In this document: positions 8,745 to 17,187 of the stretch, one piece after another | Layout: each line of letters starts with the position of its first letter | Position numbering within the stretch: position 1 is the first letter of the stretch | Assembly (NCBI RefSeq): GCF_003019815.1 | Contig: NZ_CP027773.1 | Location: forward strand, 2,119,001-2,183,000 | From: Variovorax sp. PMC12 | Lineage (GTDB): Bacteria; Pseudomonadota; Gammaproteobacteria; Burkholderiales; Burkholderiaceae_C | DNA length: 64,000 nucleotides | Direction: 5' to 3' | Notes under the pieces: generated by a model | Told to the model about the DNA's origin: nothing | Database searches by the model: none | Seen by the model: the letters and a program-made list of their open reading frames with translations, nothing else | Program-made: the position numbers and the translations under genes

Positions 8745-8763
8745 ATCCGGGCGTAGCTGCGCC

Positions 8764-9321
8764 ATGCCAGGCACGAAGAAGGCCACAGGCACGATCCGCC
8801 ATGTCGCGCTGCTGCGCGGCGTGAACGTCAACGGCATCACGATCAAGAGCGCCGAACTGAAGGCGCTGTTCGTCGAACTGGGCTTCGGCGCGGTGCGCAC
8901 CGTGCTCGCCAGCGGCAATGTGCTGTTCGACACCGACGAAAGCGACGGCGACGCATTGCGCACCCGCATCGAGCAGGCCCTGCGCAAGCGCTTCGGCTAC
9001 GACGCATGGATCGTGCTGCTCACGCAGAAGACCGTGGCGGCCATGGCCGCGGACTACCCCTTCGAACGCATCGACGACGAGCGGCATCCGTACCTGGTGT
9101 TCGGCTCCGACGCCGCCATGCTCGACGAGATCGTCGAGAAGGCCGGCACCGTCGATGCCAAGGTCGAGCGCCTGAAGCGCGGCAAGGGCGTGCTTTATTG
9201 GGAATGCCCGCGCGGCGAAAGCACCGACACGCCAGTCGCCAAGCTGCTGGCGAAGACCCGCTACAAGTCGAGCACCACCGCGCGCAACCTGCGCACGGTC
9301 GAGAAGCTGCTCACGGACTGA
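8764..9321 (+). CDS. DUF1697 domain-containing protein
   Basis: A 185-residue cytoplasmic protein beginning with a short basic stretch and then 'RHVALLRGVNVNGITIKSAEL', the hallmark of DUF1697, followed by 'VRTVLASGNVLFDT' and later 'KGVLYWECPRGE' and 'TTARNLRTVEKLL'. The family is widespread in bacteria and has no established biochemical function. It follows gloA by 19 bp and may be co-transcribed. Its stop codon (9319-9321) directly abuts the stop of the convergent HAD gene at 9322, leaving no intergenic base. Confidence 0.85.
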   Translation: MPGTKKATGTIRHVALLRGVNVNGITIKSAELKALFVELGFGAVRTVLASGNVLFDTDESDGDALRTRIEQALRKRFGYDAWIVLLTQKTVAAMAADYPFERIDDERHPYLVFGSDAAMLDEIVEKAGTVDAKVERLKRGKGVLYWECPRGESTDTPVAKLLAKTRYKSSTTARNLRTVEKLLTD

Positions 9322-10050
9322 TCAGCAGCCCAGCAGGTCGGCCAGCTCGTTGATGTCGCGCGCATGCAGATGGTTGTCCGGCTGCGGCGACACGTCCTTC
9401 GGCCTGGCGCGGCCGAACTCATGCGGGCGCTCGATGTACGCCGTCTTCAGGCCGCAGGTGCGCGCGGCGGCCAGGTCGTCGTGGTGCGCCGCGGCCAGCA
9501 TCACCTGGCCGGGCGTGGCGTCGAACACGCCCGCCACGCCCAGGTAGGTGCGCGGGTCGGGCTTGTAGGCCTTGAACACCTCGGCCGACAGCACGCAGTC
9601 CCAGGGCAGGCCGGCGCGCTTGGCCATTTCGGTGAGCAGGCCGATGTTGCCGTTCGACAGGGTGCAGATGGTGAATTTCTTCTTCAGGCGCGTGAGTCCG
9701 GCCACCGCGTCTGGCCAGGCCGGCAGCCGGTGCCACGCACGGCTCAGTTCGCGCTTGGCGGCGGTGTCGAGGCGGTCGGCCAGGCTGAAATCGTGCAGCA
9801 CCTGTTCGAGCATGCTCAGGTGCAGCTCGTCGAGCAGGGTGAAGCCGCCCTCGCCCGCGGCGATGCGCTCCATCACGGCCTTCATCGCGGGCTGGTAGCC
9901 CGCGCGCCACGCCAGCGCGAACGCGGCGCCATCGACACCCGGCAGCGCGCTTTCGGCCTCGGCCGCAATGCCGCTGTGCCAGTCGACCACCGTGCCGAAG
10001 ACGTCGAACGCGATGACCTTGAGGTCGCTCGCGTCGAACCCGGCGCGCAT
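9322..10050 (-). CDS. HAD hydrolase, haloacid dehalogenase type II
   Basis: The 242-residue protein has the HAD motifs: 'VIAFDVFGTVVDW' with nucleophile Asp16, 'CTLSNGNIGLL' for motif II, the Lys in 'AEVFKAYKPDPRTYL' for motif III, and 'AAHHDDLAAARTCGLKTAY' for motif IV. The cap-domain layout fits L-2-haloacid dehalogenases, which hydrolyse 2-haloacids to 2-hydroxyacids, though many relatives are phosphatases of unknown substrate. Its ATG lies only 2 bp after the eda stop, so it is almost certainly translated with the Entner-Doudoroff genes. That context makes a sugar-acid-linked phosphatase role an alternative to true dehalogenation. Confidence 0.82.
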   Translation of the reverse strand: MRAGFDASDLKVIAFDVFGTVVDWHSGIAAEAESALPGVDGAAFALAWRAGYQPAMKAVMERIAAGEGGFTLLDELHLSMLEQVLHDFSLADRLDTAAKRELSRAWHRLPAWPDAVAGLTRLKKKFTICTLSNGNIGLLTEMAKRAGLPWDCVLSAEVFKAYKPDPRTYLGVAGVFDATPGQVMLAAAHHDDLAAARTCGLKTAYIERPHEFGRARPKDVSPQPDNHLHARDINELADLLGC

Positions 10051-10052
10051 GG

Positions 10053-10688
10053 TCAGCGCGGCAGCTGGCTCGCGGCGCGTGCCAGCTGCTCGATGCGGGC
10101 CCAGTCGCCGTCGCGGATGGCGTCGGTCGGCACGATCCACGAACCGCCCACGCAGGCCACGTTCGACAGCGCAAGGAACTCCGCCGCGTTGCCCGCGTGG
10201 ATGCCGCCCGTGGGGCAGAAGGTGACGTCGCCGAACGGGCCTTGCCAGGCCTTCAGCATCGGCAGGCCGCCCGCCTGCAGCGCGGGGAAGAACTTCAGCT
10301 GGGTGTAGCCGTCTTCCTGCGCGGTCATGATCTCGCTGCCGGTGGCCACGCCGGGCAGGAGCGGCAGGCCGAGGTCGTGGCAGGCCTTGCCGACGGAGCG
10401 CGTGTAGCCCGGGCTCACGCCGAACTTTGCCCCGGCCAGCGCCGACGCCTGTGCGTCGGCCGCGCTGCGGATGGTGCCCGCGCCGGCCACGGCCTCGGGC
10501 ACTTCCCTGGCGATGGCCTCGATGCACTGCAGCGCCTGCGGCGTGCGCAGCGTGACCTCGAGCATGCGGATGCCGCCGGCCACCAGAGCGCGCGCGAGCG
10601 GAATCGCGTCTTTCACGTCGTTCAGCACGATGACCGGAATGACGGGTGCGTCACGCATCACGTCGAGAGGGGTGAGTTTGTCTGTCAT
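10053..10688 (-). CDS. eda: 2-keto-3-deoxy-6-phosphogluconate aldolase
   Basis: This 211-residue class I aldolase splits KDPG into pyruvate and glyceraldehyde 3-phosphate, the last step of the Entner-Doudoroff pathway. The Schiff-base lysine is K132 in 'YTQLKFFPA', with general base E44 in 'LEVTLRT' and the phosphate/substrate loops 'GAGTI' and 'FCPTGGI'. I chose the ATG at 10688 (MTDKLTPLDV); upstream in-frame codons are not conserved-looking. It lies 159 bp after edd, and 2 bp before the HAD gene on the same strand. Length is normal for the family. Confidence 0.95.
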   Translation of the reverse strand: MTDKLTPLDVMRDAPVIPVIVLNDVKDAIPLARALVAGGIRMLEVTLRTPQALQCIEAIAREVPEAVAGAGTIRSAADAQASALAGAKFGVSPGYTRSVGKACHDLGLPLLPGVATGSEIMTAQEDGYTQLKFFPALQAGGLPMLKAWQGPFGDVTFCPTGGIHAGNAAEFLALSNVACVGGSWIVPTDAIRDGDWARIEQLARAASQLPR

Positions 10689-10847
10689 CTCATGGCTCCA
10701 TAGATTTCGTACAGCCCGCAGCCTGGAACTGCGCAGGGCTCGATTCCAGAAACACCGCGGAACCGGCTTTGCCGGGCCGCTGGTGTTGCCCCCGGTAGGG
10801 GGAAGGCGAAGCGACACGAAGTGCGCGCAGCCTGGGGGCGAGCCTGA
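10689..10847. repeat. edd-eda spacer with GC-rich hairpin (REP-like) element
   Basis: This 159-bp spacer holds a run of short inverted repeats: CCGGCTTTGCCGG (about 10761-10773) and CCCCCGGTAGGGGG (10789-10802), followed by a segment rich in short palindromes. It carries no convincing ORF. The style resembles dispersed intergenic elements I associate with Comamonadaceae genomes, but only one copy lies in this window, so dispersal cannot be shown here. It may dampen or process the edd-eda transcript. Confidence 0.4.
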
Positions 10848-12677
<1,830 letters not shown>

Positions 12678-12822
12678 GGGGATAGTGGCTCTTGCTGCGT
12701 GTCGCCGGGGCGACTGTGGGCCTGGAGGCCCATGGTACCAAGCCGGGCGCCGCGGGCTGATGAAATCAGGACGCCGGGCGATACGAATTTACTCAGTCAT
12801 GCCCCACGAGGCGGCGCGCATG

Positions 12823-12850
12823 AAAAAAGCCCGGCGGACCGGGCTATTTT
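12823..12850 (-). terminator. Rho-independent terminator of the OmpA-like gene
   Basis: Read on the minus strand, AGCCCGGTCCGCCGGGCT forms a stable stem-loop that is followed by a run of six T. It begins about 25 bp past the OmpA-like stop codon at 12875, so it ends that minus-strand transcript and shields the edd promoter region from read-through. Confidence 0.85.
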
Positions 12851-12874
12851 TGGCTTGCGAGGGTGGCAAGGCGG

Positions 12875-13432
12875 TCAGTCGACCAGCTTGACCTCGACGC
12901 GGCGCGCTTCCGCGTTGTTGCCGGTACCGGCGGTGACTTCGGGCTTGTGCAGGTCGACCTTGGCGGCCGGAACGCCCAGGCCCACGAGCACGTCGCGCAC
13001 CATTTCGGCCCGCTTCCTGGCGAGCTGTTCGTTGATGGCAGCGTCGCCGGTGGTGTCGTGGAAGCCGGAGATCACCGCCTTGCGGCCGCTTTCCACGCCC
13101 TTGATGACCGCGGCCAGCGCCTCGGCGGCGCCGGGCGCCAGGTCGGCGCTGCCGGTTGCGAAGTAGAAGTTCACCACACCGTTGACCACGCGGATGCTGG
13201 CGCCGTCGGGGATCGTCACCGTCACCGTCTCGGTCACTTCGGCCAGCTTGGGCTCCGCGCCGGGCGCGGGCGCCGAGATCACCACCGCCGGCGGCTTGGC
13301 GGCCGCCAGCGCGGCGGCCGGGCTGTGCGACTTGTGCCAGAGCACGATGCCGATCACGAAGAAGATCACGAGAGCGATCAACGCCATCAGGAAGCCGAGG
13401 ATGAAATTTTGCTGGCTGTCGTCGTCGCTCAT
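12875..13432 (-). CDS. OmpA family protein with N-terminal membrane anchor
   Basis: A 185-residue protein with one N-terminal transmembrane helix (about residues 10-32, 'FILGFLMALIALVIFFVIG') and a C-terminal OmpA-like peptidoglycan-binding domain. In the latter, 'VVNFYFATGSADLAPGAAEAL' gives the first strand, 'AVISGFHDTTGDAAINEQLARKRAEMV' the binding loop with Asp and the conserved Arg, and 'ARRVEVKL' the end. A linker rich in Ala/Pro joins them. It is probably inner-membrane anchored with the domain in the periplasm. It is followed by a clear terminator and appears monocistronic, divergent from the chaC-sodC pair. Confidence 0.85.
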   Translation of the reverse strand: MSDDDSQQNFILGFLMALIALVIFFVIGIVLWHKSHSPAAALAAAKPPAVVISAPAPGAEPKLAEVTETVTVTIPDGASIRVVNGVVNFYFATGSADLAPGAAEALAAVIKGVESGRKAVISGFHDTTGDAAINEQLARKRAEMVRDVLVGLGVPAAKVDLHKPEVTAGTGNNAEARRVEVKLVD

Positions 13433-13567
13433 TGCGGGTCTTGCTCCGTAGGAAAGGGGACGGTAAATAATGGTGCGGTGAACCATGATCACGAAATTGT
13501 AGGCTCCGGCCCCGGCACGCCCGTGTCGGACCCGGCGCCAAATCCCGGTCCGCCGGGACTCGACCCC

Positions 13568-14281
13568 ATGCCCAAGCCCCTGCGCGACCCGCAACCGATG
13601 CTCGAACGCGCCATCGCCGACTGGGGCGGGCATGAGGATCTGTGGCTGTTCGGCTACGGCTCGCTGATCTGGCGGCCCGAGTTCGACTTCATCGAGCGGC
13701 GCCCGGCCTGGGTGCGCGGCTGGCACCGGGCGCTGAAGATGTGGAGCCGGGTCAACCGCGGCAGTGTGCAGGTGCCCGGCCTCGTGTTCGGCCTGCTCTC
13801 GGGCGGCAGCGTGCGGGGCATGGTGTTCCGGGTGCCGAAGGCCGAAGGGCTCGAGACCCTGCGACGGCTCTGGCTGCGCGAAATGCCGACCGGCGTGTAC
13901 GACCCCAAGTGGCTGCGCTGCGGCACGGCCGAAGGCCCGGTGCGGGCGCTGGCGTTCACGCTGTCGCGGCGCAGCCCCAACTTCACGGGCGAACTCAGCG
14001 ACGACCACTACCGCCACATCTTCGCCAACGCGGTGGGCCGCTACGGAACTTCGCTCGACTACGCCCGGCAGACGCTGGCGGAACTGCGCCGCCACGCCAT
14101 CCACGACGCGGCGCTGGCCCGGCTGGTGGCGCTGGCCTCGGCGCAAGAGCAGCAAGAGCAGCAAGAGCAGCAAGAGCAGTCCGCCGCCGATTGCGGCGCG
14201 CCGCAGCCTCCGGTATATGTTCCGGGGTCTGCAGACAAACCCTCCCACCCCTCTTCCGGACCGTCCAAGGAAAACACATGA
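13568..14281 (+). CDS. Gamma-glutamylcyclotransferase, ChaC-like
   Basis: The protein opens its catalytic domain with 'LWLFGYGSLIWRPEFDFIERR', the YGSL glycine-loop motif of gamma-glutamylcyclotransferases, followed by 'ARVRGWHRALKMWS'-like sequence and 'GMVFRVP'. ChaC enzymes split glutathione to 5-oxoproline and Cys-Gly. I took the ATG at 13568 (237 residues); a GTG at 13478 in frame would add 30 Pro/Gly-rich residues and cannot be excluded. Near the C-terminus, four perfect copies of a 9-bp unit encode a Gln/Glu tract. The stop overlaps the sodC start by 4 bp. Confidence 0.82.
   Translation: MPKPLRDPQPMLERAIADWGGHEDLWLFGYGSLIWRPEFDFIERRPAWVRGWHRALKMWSRVNRGSVQVPGLVFGLLSGGSVRGMVFRVPKAEGLETLRRLWLREMPTGVYDPKWLRCGTAEGPVRALAFTLSRRSPNFTGELSDDHYRHIFANAVGRYGTSLDYARQTLAELRRHAIHDAALARLVALASAQEQQEQQEQQEQSAADCGAPQPPVYVPGSADKPSHPSSGPSKENT
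14144..14179 (+). repeat. Four tandem copies of CAAGAGCAG inside chaC
   Basis: Four perfect head-to-tail copies of a 9-bp unit code for a Gln-Glu-Gln tract near the ChaC C-terminus. As the unit is a multiple of three, copy number can change by slippage without shifting the frame. Confidence 0.9.
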
Positions 14282-14814
14282 ACCATCGTCGTCTCTCCGC
14301 CATTGCCGCCGCCCTGGCCGCCAGCGCCGTACTCGCCGCCTGCGGCAGCATGGGCGGCAAGCCCAGCACGGTCGTGGAGCTGGTGCCGACCGGCGCGATC
14401 ACGCCCAACCCGACCCGCGGCACGGTGACCTTCACCGCGCTGGACCACGGCGTGCGCGTGTCGGGCGAGGTGCGCGGCCTGGTGCCGGGCAGCGAGCACG
14501 GCTTCCACATCCACGAAAAGGGCGACTGCGGCAACAACGGCGATGCCTCCGGCGGCCACTTCAACCCCACAGGCGCCACGCACGGCAAGTTCGCCGCGCC
14601 GGGCAGCCATGCCGGCGAACTGCCGAGCCTGGTGGCCGACGCCGGCGGCGTGGCGCGCTTCAGCGTGGAAGACCACTCGATCTCGCTGACCGACGGCACC
14701 CCCAACAACGTGATCGGCCGCGCGCTCGTCGTTCACCGCGACCGCGACGACTTCACGACCCAGCCTTCGGGCAATTCCGGTCCGCGCATCGCCTGCGCGG
14801 TGATCACGCGCTGA
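14278..14814 (+). CDS. sodC: Copper/zinc superoxide dismutase, lipoprotein
   Basis: The 178-residue precursor has a lipoprotein signal ending at 'VLAAC' (lipidated Cys22). The Cu/Zn SOD fold follows with metal ligands in 'GFHIHEKGDCG', 'GGHFNPTGATHGKF' and the zinc Asp region 'SHAGELPSL'; the cysteine of 'GDCG' pairs with the one in 'PRIACAVI'. It dismutates superoxide in the periplasm or at the outer membrane. Start is fixed by the signal and by the ATGA overlap with chaC, which implies coupled translation. Its last 11 bases overlap the convergent nucleotidyltransferase gene. Confidence 0.93.
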   Translation: MNHRRLSAIAAALAASAVLAACGSMGGKPSTVVELVPTGAITPNPTRGTVTFTALDHGVRVSGEVRGLVPGSEHGFHIHEKGDCGNNGDASGGHFNPTGATHGKFAAPGSHAGELPSLVADAGGVARFSVEDHSISLTDGTPNNVIGRALVVHRDRDDFTTQPSGNSGPRIACAVITR

Positions 14815-15382
14815 GGCTGCCCGGCCCGGCGAGCCAGAGCGCCTCGGCGTGCGCCAGGGCCTCTGGCGTGTCGATGTCGGTCACCACGCCGATGTCGTCC
14901 ACCGGCAGGTCGAGCACCGAGTCCGCCGCGCGCATCGCGCGCAGAACGGACGATGCGCCAAGGGGCCCTTCCAGCGCCGCGAGTTGCGCATGGCAGGCGG
15001 CCCCGAAGCCGACCGGGTGGCCGCGCTCTCCGCGGTATTGCGGCTGCACCGCCCCCACGCCGGTGCCCAGCGCGGCCGCCACAGCCATCAGCGTTTCGGC
15101 CCGCACCAGCGGCAGGTCGCCCGGCAGGATCAGCCAGCCGGCGGCATCGGACGTGGCCCGCACCGCCGCCGCGATCGAATCGCCCATGCCGGGGTGCCCG
15201 GCATCTTCCAGGTGCCACGGCAGTCCGCTCGCACGCACCGCGTCCAGCGTGCGGGCCAGCACCGGCTTGCCGGCCAGCGGCGCCTGAAGCTTGGAGCCCG
15301 TGCCGCCGGCCGCGATGAAGCGTTCGCCGCGGCCCGAGGCCAGCACGATCACCACCGGGGAATTCGCCTTGTTGGTCGTCAT
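14804..15382 (-). CDS. MobA-like NTP transferase (MocA/molybdenum cofactor nucleotidyltransferase family)
   Basis: A 192-residue protein with the nucleotidyltransferase fingerprint 'VIVLASGRGERFIAAGGTGSKL' (trimmed; Gly-rich loop with Arg and Lys), 'LILPGDLPLV' for the metal-binding Asp, and 'ERGHPVGFG' in the second half. These features match the MobA-like/MocA cytidylyl- or guanylyl-transferases that modify the molybdenum cofactor in the cytoplasm. No xanthine dehydrogenase or other molybdoenzyme genes are next to it, so the exact substrate is open. Its 3' end overlaps the convergent sodC gene by 11 bp. Confidence 0.78.
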   Translation of the reverse strand: MTTNKANSPVVIVLASGRGERFIAAGGTGSKLQAPLAGKPVLARTLDAVRASGLPWHLEDAGHPGMGDSIAAAVRATSDAAGWLILPGDLPLVRAETLMAVAAALGTGVGAVQPQYRGERGHPVGFGAACHAQLAALEGPLGASSVLRAMRAADSVLDLPVDDIGVVTDIDTPEALAHAEALWLAGPGSLSA

Positions 15383-15411
15383 GGGCGGAGTATGTGCGCA
15401 ACAATCCTGTC

Positions 15412-16065
15412 ATGACTTCCCCTCTTTCCAATGACGCGCTGGCCGCGCTGCGCAAGAGCTACGAGCGCGCCGAGCTCGGCGAGGCCCACAGCGAAGGCGA
15501 TCCGCTGAAGCAGTTCGAACGCTGGCTCACCGAGGCCATCGACGCGCAGGTGCCCGAGCCCAATGCCATGACGCTGTGCACCGTGGGCAGCGACCTGCGG
15601 CCGTCGAGCCGCATCGTGCTCATCAAGGGCTACGACGCGCGCGGCATCGTCTGGTACACCAACTACGAGAGCCGCAAGGGCCGCGAGCTGTCTGGCAACC
15701 CGTATGCGTCGCTGCAATTCCATTGGGTCGAGCTGGAGCGCGTGGTGCGCATCGAGGGCCGCGTCGAGAAGGCCGGCGCCGACGAGAGCGACGCCTACTT
15801 CGCCAGCCGCCCGCTCGATTCGCGCATCGGCGCCTGGGCCAGCCCGCAGAGCGAGGTGATCAGCGGACGCGACGTGCTGGTGAAGAACGCGGCCCTGTTC
15901 GCCGCCAGGCACCTGCTCTCTCCGCCGCGCCCGCCGCATTGGGGCGGCTACCGGCTGGTCCCTGATCGCTGGGAGTTCTGGCAGGGCCGCAAGAGCCGGT
16001 TGCACGACCGGCTGCGCTACCGGCTCGAAGGCGCGGACTGGGTGCGCGAGCGTCTCGCGCCCTGA
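15412..16065 (+). CDS. pdxH: Pyridoxamine 5'-phosphate oxidase
   Basis: This 217-residue FMN enzyme oxidises pyridoxamine or pyridoxine 5'-phosphate to pyridoxal 5'-phosphate. Family segments are clear: 'DPLKQFERWLTEAIDA' at the N-terminus, 'PSSRIVLIKGYDARGIVWYTNYESRKG' (trimmed; FMN and PLP contacts), 'ASLQFHWVELERVVRIEG', 'SRPLDSRIGAWAS', and the C-terminal 'WEFWQGRKSRLHDR..Y'. The ATG at 15412 gives the usual length; an in-frame ATG at 15394 adds six residues. It stands alone, divergent from the nucleotidyltransferase gene by 29 bp. Confidence 0.95.
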   Translation: MTSPLSNDALAALRKSYERAELGEAHSEGDPLKQFERWLTEAIDAQVPEPNAMTLCTVGSDLRPSSRIVLIKGYDARGIVWYTNYESRKGRELSGNPYASLQFHWVELERVVRIEGRVEKAGADESDAYFASRPLDSRIGAWASPQSEVISGRDVLVKNAALFAARHLLSPPRPPHWGGYRLVPDRWEFWQGRKSRLHDRLRYRLEGADWVRERLAP

Positions 16066-16086
16066 GCCGCATCGCCAGGCCTTGCT

Positions 16087-17037
16087 TCAGGGCAGCCACT
16101 GCACCCAGACCATCACCAGCGTGAGCGTGCCGAGGGCCAGCACCGTCGACACAGCGACGCTGGCCGTCACCAGGTCTTCGGCGGTGCGATAGCGCTGCGA
16201 GAACAGGAACACGTTGGCGCCGATTGGCAGCGCCGCGGCCACCACCATCACCGTGAGCGGAATGCCGCGCACACCCAGCACCCAGCCGATGGCGGCCACC
16301 AGCAGCGGGTGCAGCAGGTTTTTCACCAGCGCCTGCGTCAGCGCGCCGCGCCAGTGCCGCCCGATGGGCGTGAGCGCAAGCGTGATGCCCACCATCACCA
16401 GCGCCACCGGTCCGAAGGCCTGCCCCAGCAACTGGATCGGCTTGTCGATGACCTCGGGCATCACGAGTCCGGTCTGCGCGAACAGCAGCCCGGCCAGGAT
16501 CGGCAGCGGCACCGGATGGATGATGGCGTTGCGCAGCGCGCGCAGCACGGTGCGCGCCATCGAATGTTTCTGCGCGCCGCCGTCGGCTGCGTGCTCGCGC
16601 GCCACCGCCAGCTCCAGCACCACCGTGGCGCTGGTCAGCAGCACCAGCGAGTGCAACGAAATGAGGGTGAGCAACACCACCATGCCGTCCTCGTCGTAGG
16701 CCAGGCCGATCAGCGCGATGCCGATCATCACGGTGTTGCTGTAGGTGTTGGCCAGCGCGATCACGGCCGCCGTGCGATTGAATCCGCGCAGCGCCATCGT
16801 GCCCGCGAACAGCAGGCCCGAGGCGATGAAGTACGCCGCCACCGGCTTGAGGCTCAGCTGCTCGACGTGCACCGTGCTCATGGCACGGAACAGCAGCGCG
16901 GGCGCGAGCAGCAGGAAGATGAGGTTCGACAGGTCCTTCACCGCATTGCCGCCGATCCAGCGGCGCCTTCCGGCAAGGTAGCCCGCGGCGATGAGCAGGA
17001 CGACGGGAAGAAGCGAGGAGATGACGAACGAATTCAC
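16087..17037 (-). CDS. AEC family (auxin efflux carrier-type) transporter
   Basis: A 316-residue membrane protein with about ten helices and the AEC pattern: an N-terminal five-helix block starting 'SFVISSLLPVVLLIAAGYLAG', a charged central loop ('AREHAADGGAQKH'), and a second block ending 'LTLVMVWVQWLP'. Bacterial members move dicarboxylates such as malate or malonate, among other acids. I propose a GTG start at 17037 (VNSFVIS), since no closer ATG yields the first helix and the ATG at 17121 lies in the repeat element. An intergenic REP-like element lies immediately upstream. Confidence 0.82.
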   Translation of the reverse strand: MNSFVISSLLPVVLLIAAGYLAGRRRWIGGNAVKDLSNLIFLLLAPALLFRAMSTVHVEQLSLKPVAAYFIASGLLFAGTMALRGFNRTAAVIALANTYSNTVMIGIALIGLAYDEDGMVVLLTLISLHSLVLLTSATVVLELAVAREHAADGGAQKHSMARTVLRALRNAIIHPVPLPILAGLLFAQTGLVMPEVIDKPIQLLGQAFGPVALVMVGITLALTPIGRHWRGALTQALVKNLLHPLLVAAIGWVLGVRGIPLTVMVVAAALPIGANVFLFSQRYRTAEDLVTASVAVSTVLALGTLTLVMVWVQWLP

Positions 17038-17060
17038 CCGGCGAGGATAGCCGAGCGTTT

Positions 17061-17182
17061 TTGCTCCTTCCCCTCCCGGGGGAAGGCTGGGATGGGGGCA
17101 AGCGGCGCTTGGACAAACCACGGCTTCAACCCAGGCCGCTGGCCCCCACCCCTGCCCTCCCCTAGAGGGGGAGGGAGCAAGG
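17061..17182. repeat. REP-like long inverted repeat, copy 1
   Basis: Two roughly 40-bp arms, each a CCCTCCCC-G-GGGGAGGG-like hairpin followed by a GGGTGGGGGC or GGGATGGGGGC tail, face each other across about 42 bp. A second element with the same design lies at 26451-26570. Both are intergenic. This fits a bacterial interspersed mosaic (REP/BIME-like) family. It sits between the AEC gene and the upper TonB receptor gene end. Confidence 0.7.
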
Positions 17183-17187
17183 CAGGG

